64,000 nucleotides of DNA, from positions 620,001 through 684,000 of the forward strand of contig JAJTUP010000027.1 in assembly GCA_021399435.1 (NCBI GenBank). The letters run 5' to 3'. Positions 58,232 to 64,000 of the stretch are shown here, piece by piece (position 1 is the stretch's first letter; the number at the start of each line of letters is the position of its first letter). The notes below the pieces were generated by a model. The model was not told the origin of the DNA. It did no database searches and was given only the letters and a program-made list of their open reading frames with translations. A program made the position numbers and the translations under genes. Source of the stretch: Diaporthe sp. PMI_573. Taxonomy: Eukaryota > Ascomycota > Sordariomycetes > Diaporthales > Diaporthaceae.

Positions 58232-59772
58232 TTATTCGATCGCGACGGCGTGAGACTCCTCCGAGTGCAGGGGGTTGATGCTCTCGTCGAAGCTCATCTT
58301 GAAGTCCTCGCCGAGCTGCTTGCGCAGGGCGGTCTGGACGGCCTCGAGCACGTTGGGGAAGACGCCGAAGTTGGCGGGGTTGTTCTCGTCGTTGTCGCCA
58401 CCCTGGAAGACACCGGTGCGCACCAGGCAGGTGTTCCAGCCGTACATGTTGCCGCCGATGATGTCGGAGGCGGGGTTGTCGCCGACCATGTAGATGTTCT
58501 CGGGCAGCTTCTCCTCGCCGTGCAGCTCGTCCATCCAGCTGGCCATGACCTCGTCGGCGTACTTGTACGTCGCCAGCTCAGGCTTGCCGTAGACGACACG
58601 CTCCAGGTCGCAGTTGGTCAGGGCCTTGTACATGGCCTCGAGACCAATGCGGAAGGCACCCTGGGACATGCGGGGCGTGGGGTGCTCCGTGGGGCACAGC
58701 AGGTCGCCCTGGGAGAAGTAGATGGGGATGCGCTGGGAGACAGGGTCCTTTGCCCGGGTGTGGAGGCGGCCGTTCTCGGACTGCAGCAGGTCCATGATGA
58801 TCTGCATGTCGGTCGCGTAGTCGCGGCTGTCGCTGAAGACGAGGATGGCCTCGATGTTGACCTTGGAGAAGTCCCGGGGACGGGAGGTGGCCCGCTCGGC
58901 GTCGGTGAAGACCCGGTAGGGGGCGATGGTAGGGTCCCAGGCGACAATGTCGTTGGGCACGACAATGTCCTTGAAGCCGTACTGCTCAGCGACCTCACGG
59001 CACTTGTAGCCCTCGCCACCGACGACGATGACGGTGCTGTAGTACTCGGACAGGGCGGACATGGGAGTGTGGGACTGGATGAACTGGTCGGTGTGGACGG
59101 GCTGGCCGAGAATCTTGGTGAGCTGCTCGCAACGGGCCTTCTCAGGCTTGCCAGAGCCGTTGGTGAGGCTAATACGATGTCAGCAGCCGCGCCGGGGTGA
59201 AGGAGAGTGCCGGATGCGGAAGACGTGGGATTGAATACTTACAAGATGTGAGGGATCTTGATGCCGAGCTCGTTCTCGCCGTTGAGGATCTCTAGAGCCT
59301 TGCGGCCCTCTGGGATCAGGCGGTCACCGTGGACCAGGACACCGTCGATGTCGAAGGCAAAGGCCATGTTCTTGGCCTTCTTGACCTTCTCGGTCTCGAT
59401 GGTCTGGACCTGGGAGGCAAGCAGCGCGCGAGTGGGCTGGATCGCTGGCATGCCAGGCCGGGTAGGCCGGCCGGTGGCAGGATCACGGTCAGGGTAGTGC
59501 ACAGAGGACAGACGAGACTGGCGCGACTGCCTCCTGGGAATGGGCAGGGAGGCGCCAAAGGAGTTGCGAGATCCTCTGCGGTCCTTCATGGAGGGCACGA
59601 CGCTCAGGTTGTGCATGTACTTTGCGGCCTCAGAGACCGAGGACCGGGTGGCCGGGACCTCGATGGGGCCATCGCCGTCCTCATCAGGGATGGGGATGGG
59701 CTGCTTGGTCTCAGTCTTCTGGAGGTTTTGGGTGCCATTGGCGGCCACCTCAGAGTCTTGGACGCCAGGCAT
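58232..59772 (-). CDS. HAD-superfamily hydrolase, subfamily IIA, CECR5-like
   Basis: 488 aa from exons 59772..59243 and 59168..58232; 74-nt intron, phase 2, joining IPHI-F-LTNGSGKPE. HAD motifs: I is FAFDIDGVLVHGD (D141, D143), II is FLTNGSG, III the Lys of VYGKPELATYKYAD, IV is MVGDNPASDIIGGN. The cap-type and tail fit the CECR5 family (TIGR01456; yeast YKR070W). The family is of predicted phosphatase activity, often mitochondrial in location. The first 120 residues are a low-complexity, Arg/Ser/Pro-rich extension. A TATATAT at 59843-59849 lies about 75 nt upstream and a trinucleotide repeat beyond it. Codon use is strongly GC3-biased, producing a long antisense ORF. Confidence 0.92.
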
Positions 59773-59872
59773 GATGGAAACCGTCGAGGGAGGGAAGGGG
59801 TATCAAAAGGGAAGGATGGTTCTTGGGAGTTGGCGTCTTAGTATATATGACTTCCAGAGCTTCTGGCACAGC

Positions 59873-59909
59873 AACAACAACGACGACGACAACAACAACA
59901 AGAAGAAGC
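59873..59909. repeat. Compound trinucleotide repeat (CAA/CGA/CAA/GAA)
   Basis: CAA x3, CGA x3, CAA x3-4 and then AAG x3 in series, 101-137 nt upstream of the HAD start codon and upstream of its TATA-like motif. Confidence 0.85.
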
Positions 59910-61742
59910 AGAAATGTAAGAGGGATCAGAACAGAGTTCACACGAATATCAGCTCCCCCTCGCCCTCAGCAAGTGGGTTCCTGGAGCACTTATATGCTCT
60001 GCCAGGAGCTTGCTTCCCCCGAGGCCCAAGTCAACAGGACGGCCAACTCTGGCAGAGCTCTCTGCTCGCATTGTGGTACTGTGTGGTGTGCCCCCGAGCT
60101 TATCCGGGCAGGGGTCTTTGGTTCGCGCCTCGCGAAGGAGAGGCTGTTGAGATGATCTCATTCATGCGGGCGGCTGGACGGGACAATGTACAGTCTACCT
60201 CGCGCCGACAGCCCGGGGGCGGGACTGGACGGCGGGACAGGTGGAGGAACTTGATGTCGTCAGTACCTGCCCAAGCACATAAACTACTGTACATGTCAGC
60301 TCCACGCATGTACTGTGCCATCTCTAACAACCATGTGTCTGCTACTGGTAGTGTAGAGGACATGAAGGATGGAGACAAGTCGTCCACAGTAGTACGTAAG
60401 GGGATCGGACGAAGAAAGATGGATACCCTGACTCGAAGAGGACGTCATCGCGCCACAATTATCGCGATAAATTCCCGCGACGACAGGTATCCACAGATTA
60501 GGATAAAGCACGGCTAGCACAGGCAACAGCGCGGGTACTGTGTACTGTATGTGTGCTGTGGTGTGTTAATCTTAAGCGGCGAGCCTGAGACGGCCGAGAC
60601 AAGACAGGGAGACAAAGGAAAAGCTCGCCGTTCCGAAACGTGCTGTCTGGCTCGTGCGACGCGTGTGAGTGCGGCGAGATCAGGGAAGAAACTGTAAAGA
60701 ACCTTCCAAAGCTTATCTCAGGGTGATCGTCCGAAATTGGCGGCGCTTGGGCAGTGGCAGGTGGCAAGGCACGGAGTTGTGTGCCATGTGCAGTGCCGTC
60801 CTGTAGTTAGTTCTGTTAGTTGTCTCCAGTGTGCACCCCCCCCCCCTAAAGAGCCGTGCAGAGCCGCCAGCCGCTGGCGCAGAACACAGTAGCCCTGGTT
60901 GGCTGGTCAGGCTGCGCGTGCACTGAACCAATGAACCGAGCCAAACCGTTTGAAGCCTTGCCGAGCTAGTGTAGTGTACTGTAGTAGATTCCTCCAGGGA
61001 ACACGAACCCGGAAAAGGGCCGTGAGGTCCCACCGAGAACCCTCCGCATACCCTCCGCCTCCTTGCAGCGCTGCGGAGCCGCAGATGGACGAAATGATGT
61101 CACAAAACCGGGCCTGCAGCGAAATCTCTTCCGATCTGTTCGGGCGGGGTCCATAAAAGTTCCAGATATCTTGCAGTGAGATCCATGATCGTCGCCCCAG
61201 TTTGGCCAACCGCTGCTCAACCCCTCGGGAGACCGCGCATGGCACTGGACCCCCACCCGTCCTTGGTCCATCCTTGCGACACGTTGAACCCTTTCACATG
61301 CTCGACGTCCAAGTGACTCAGGCACGACCAACTGAAACCACCATTTCGTAAGGTTGACCCACGACAATATCCACTTGGAATCGCCGACCCGCCCTAGCAA
61401 GTCCCTGGCAGGCCCTGGAGACGGTGCGAGGCCTAGCAAAAATTAGCAGTAATTAACGGCAATAAATCAGCCGCCCGTGGCGACTGACGACTCGTACTGT
61501 GCTGCTTCGTGACCCCTCCTCCCCAGGAACGGGCAGCTGGCTTTTCTGTTGGGGCGCGATGATGCAATCACCCCTCCAGCAAGGCCTTATCAATGCTGTC
61601 TTCTCGTCAGGGTTCCGAGCAAACCTTGGTCGCTGATGCTGCGCTGGCCTGCTTCTAACTTGGACATCACATCCCGTCAACGCGCAGACCGACTTTTTGC
61701 ACTCTCGGATCGACGATCTTGCAACACTGACAGGTTATCAAG

Positions 61743-61805
61743 GTAAGCTCTCGCTGCCTCCTTGCGCATCGGCTTGTGACAGCGCATACATGCTCACCCT
61801 TTTAG
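61743..61805 (+). other. Probable 5' UTR intron of the aldo-keto reductase gene
   Basis: GTAAGC donor and TTTTAG acceptor, 63 nt, ending about 70 nt before the start codon. No ATG-initiated frame makes it coding. Inferred from splice signals only. Confidence 0.5.
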
Positions 61806-61875
61806 ACAGCAACCATTCCTATTCCGCGCGCGCCCCCCCGCCCCCCAAGGATATTGCAGAGCAAATCATAGCAGA

Positions 61876-62859
61876 ATGGCACCACAATTCGACTTCACCC
61901 TGAACAACGGCGTCAAGGTCCCCGGCCTGGGCTTCGGCACATTCGCCAGCGAGGGCTCCGAGGGCGAGAGCTACAGGGCCACCAAGAAGGCCCTCGAGGT
62001 CGGCTACCGGCACCTGGACTGCGCCTGGTTCTACCAGAACGAGGGCGAGGTCGGCCAGGCCATCCGCGACTTTCTGAAGGAGAACCACGACGTCAAGCGT
62101 GAGGACATCTTCGTCTGCACAAAGGTCTGGAACCACCTGCACAAGCCAGAGGACGTCAGGTGGTCCTTCAACGACTCCCTCAAGAAGCTGGGCCTGGACT
62201 ACGTCGACCTGTACCTCGTCCACTGGCCCATCGCCGCAGAGAGGACCGACGACTACCAACCAAAGCTCGGGCCTGACGGAAAGTACATCATCAACAAGGA
62301 GCTCACAGAGAACCCGGAGCCGACGTGGCGCGCCATGGAGGAGCTGGCAGAGTCCGGTAAGGCCCGCGCCATCGGCGTCTCCAACTGGACTATCGACGGC
62401 CTGAAGAAGCTCTTCTCGTTCGCCAAGATCAAGCCCGCCGTCAACCAGATCGAGATCCACCCCTTCCTGCCCAACGAAGAGCTCGTCAAGTTCTGCCTCG
62501 AGAACAACGTCCTGCCCGAGGCGTACTCCCCCCTGGGCTCCCAGGACCAGGTCCCCACCACTGGCGAGAAGGTGCGCACCAACAAGACGCTCAACGAGGT
62601 TGCTGAGCGCAGCAACCACACCCTGGCGCAAGTCCTGCTGGCCTGGGGCCTGAGGAGGGGCTACGCTGTTCTGCCCAAGAGCTCCACCCCACACCGCATC
62701 GAGAGCAACTTCGAGGTGCCCAAGCTGTCCGACGAAGACTTTGAGGCCGTCAACCAGGTGGCCAAGGGCCGCCACACGCGCTTCGTCAACATGAAGGACA
62801 CTTTCGGCTACAACGTCTGGCCTGAGGAGTCTCCGGAGAAGGGCACCGCCGCCGCCTGA
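61876..62859 (+). CDS. NADP-dependent aldo-keto reductase
   Basis: Cytosolic oxidoreductase of the AKR superfamily, 327 aa, single exon. The catalytic tetrad is complete: D48 and Y53 in LDCAWFYQNE, K83 in VCTKVWNH, H116 in LYLVHWPI. NADP-binding blocks are AIGVSNW (about 166-172), the NQIEIHPFLP segment, EAYSPLGS and the LPKSSTPHRIESNF signature near the C terminus. Length and motifs resemble fungal glycerol/GCY1-type and D-xylose reductases; the substrate cannot be fixed from sequence. The gene is strongly codon-biased towards C/G at third positions, suggesting high expression. The upstream leader appears to contain an intron. Confidence 0.95.
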   Translation: MAPQFDFTLNNGVKVPGLGFGTFASEGSEGESYRATKKALEVGYRHLDCAWFYQNEGEVGQAIRDFLKENHDVKREDIFVCTKVWNHLHKPEDVRWSFNDSLKKLGLDYVDLYLVHWPIAAERTDDYQPKLGPDGKYIINKELTENPEPTWRAMEELAESGKARAIGVSNWTIDGLKKLFSFAKIKPAVNQIEIHPFLPNEELVKFCLENNVLPEAYSPLGSQDQVPTTGEKVRTNKTLNEVAERSNHTLAQVLLAWGLRRGYAVLPKSSTPHRIESNFEVPKLSDEDFEAVNQVAKGRHTRFVNMKDTFGYNVWPEESPEKGTAAA

Positions 62860-63860
62860 GAAGTCCTGACCCTGATCAAATTGCACCACCGAGCCATTGG
62901 CCTGGATGCGCCTGAAGAGGCTTGGGGAGTAGAGCAACACATAAAGTGATTGGAGATACCCAACGATGAGAGCGAGCGAGGGTTTGAATTTTACGACAAA
63001 AACAAAATGTACACAGCACTGGATGAGACCCGACCGTGTTAGACTAATAGACCGGTTCGCCCTCGATACGACTTCATGCTTACATAGCCCAATACCTGCG
63101 GCCCGGCGCGCTGTCGTCCCCGCATCCGGTTGACTATGCAGATCTGTCATCCATGTGAAACGCATCCTCTTCTTCAACCCCGGATTCGCGTACGAGGCGG
63201 GGAAGACCGCCTGTACTGTGTAACGCAAATTGATCTCCCAAGCCGTCCGTCCCGGAGAGAAGTGGGGTATCCATGTTCACTGCTGTTGTCCTGCACCGTG
63301 TACATATTATCCAATGGTGCCGGCTGTAAGGAATTGAGAGCACTCTTCTAACGAGGAGACTTTCATCCGACAATTCTCGTCTTTACAGCTACGCATGATG
63401 TGGTGCTGCTTCCATCAATCCCGTACCCGAAGCACTGAGCCGATGACGCGCCCCACATCCGAGCACTAGGCTTGAATTTTGCCAGGCACACAACGTTCGG
63501 CCGCCTTGGAGTTGAGGCTAGTAACAGCACTACCGATGACCGCACGATCATGCCCAGACCGAGTGTCAGCATTGCGGCCAAGGGGAGGGGGTGGTTGCAC
63601 TGGATTAAGCAATAAGAAGTCATGCCCTTCTTTCCTATGAGGGGTAGCGAGAGCATGAGAGCGAGCATCTTTCAAGACGTCTCATTTCTTGTCTATCACC
63701 ACCTGATTGTGACCAGCCCTGACTCAGTAAATACAACCCTGAGCCGCGCCGCCGCATGCAAACCCCCTTGCAAATAAAAATCACAAGGCACATAAGAGAA
63801 TTTTATCCTCCGCACAGGCCTGCGACGATCATTATTCGGAGCAGCGAGCATCTGTTGGCG
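62860..63860. other. Intergenic region, nothing recognised
   Basis: 3' flank of the reductase and promoter of the partial hydrolase gene. No gene, repeat or RNA motif seen. Confidence 0.4.
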
Positions 63861-64000
63861 ATGACGTCGAGCACGACGTTCGTCCTGGTCCCCGGCGCGT
63901 GGCACCCCGTGTCTGCGCTGGACCCCGTTGCAAAGCAGCTCAGCGCCGCCGGGTACACCGTGAGGGGTGTTGACCTCCCGAGCTGCGGCGCGGAGCCCCC
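63861..64000 (+). CDS. Alpha/beta hydrolase, N-terminal fragment (cut by right edge)
   Basis: 46 codons from ATG 63861 to the window end: MTSSTTFVLVPGAWHPVSAL, then LSAAGYTVRGVDLPSCG. The LVPGAWH oxyanion-type start and GYTVRGVDLP strand resemble the AB_hydrolase_6 group (salicylate/pheophorbide esterase-like). The nucleophile and the rest lie outside the window. Confidence 0.65.
   Translation, partial: MTSSTTFVLVPGAWHPVSALDPVAKQLSAAGYTVRGVDLPSCGAEP

Larger units (their letters stand above)
59773..61875. promoter_or_regulatory. 2.1-kb divergent promoter region (HAD gene / aldo-keto reductase)
   Basis: Between two divergent genes. It contains TATATAT (59843-59849) and a compound trinucleotide repeat (59873-59909) on the HAD side, a C-rich run near 60836-60846, and the leader intron of the reductase (61743-61805). 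ORFs in it, such as 59540-60517, read through repeats and lack conserved features. Confidence 0.45.

Noticed and set aside
58250..59200. 316-codon plus-strand ORF
   Set aside because: Antisense shadow of the HAD hydrolase, with the same codon-bias cause.
59540..60517. 325-codon plus-strand ORF
   Set aside because: Runs through the trinucleotide repeat and promoter region, overlaps the start of the HAD gene in antisense and shows no conserved block.
61819..63228. 469-codon minus-strand ORF
   Set aside because: It overlaps the aldo-keto reductase in antisense and arises from that gene's GC-rich third codon positions. Its Val/Leu/Gly-rich translation has no family features.
1..64000. CRISPR arrays, bacterial operons, insertion sequences or complete retrotransposons
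   Set aside because: No spaced direct repeats, transposase, reverse transcriptase or integrase motifs were seen, and the gene structures are plainly eukaryotic.

Overview
The window is nuclear DNA of a filamentous ascomycete (Pezizomycotina, most likely a Sordariomycete). The evidence is many short spliceosomal introns (about 46-90 nt) with CTGAC/CTAAC-like branch sites, a Zn2Cys6 regulator, an AzgA purine permease, a sedolisin, a GH76 mannanase, a fungal-type sulfotransferase-like protein and the fungal mitoribosomal protein Bot1/MRPS35. The species cannot be named from sequence alone. Exon structures below were worked out by eye from reading frames, splice signals and family conservation.

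Layout. 0-7 kb: GH76 mannanase (minus, cut by the left edge), the ribosome-biogenesis WD40 protein Ipi3, and a secreted sedolisin with a frame break. 8-19 kb: a four-exon membrane protein of unknown function, a Zn2Cys6 transcription factor, a secreted type-B carboxylesterase, then two broken or doubtful genes (a DUF3632-like one and an unrecognised one). 20.8-23 kb: a Ser/Pro-rich conserved fungal protein. 23-43 kb: a gene-poor block holding only a MARVEL-domain protein and three tiny Cys4/Cys6 zinc-ribbon proteins (31.75, 33.32 and 40.38 kb). 43-51 kb: tyrosine phosphatase, Bot1/MRPS35 (convergent with it), a small two-TM protein and AzgA. 51-56.4 kb: a conserved fungal protein of unknown function, decayed ORFs and a sulfotransferase-like gene. 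58-64 kb: a CECR5-type HAD phosphatase and an aldo-keto reductase transcribed divergently, then the start of an alpha/beta hydrolase at the right edge. The genes are mostly housekeeping or secreted enzymes; I see no biosynthetic cluster and no operon-like organisation.

The most unusual finding is a family of near-identical introns. Four unrelated genes (GH76, sedolisin, the 51-53 kb hypothetical gene and the sulfotransferase) each carry a 183-191 nt intron homologous to the other three over its whole length, always in the sense orientation of the host gene. Each begins GTAAGCAGCTT, ends in AATGCTGCAG or AATGCTGTAG, and has a central inverted repeat. These fit introner-like elements, i.e. introns multiplying as mobile sequence. 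A second finding is the local family of three very small zinc-ribbon proteins, two of which share an intron position. Other points of note are a GC-AG intron in the esterase, compensating indels in the DUF3632 gene and a frame break in the sedolisin.
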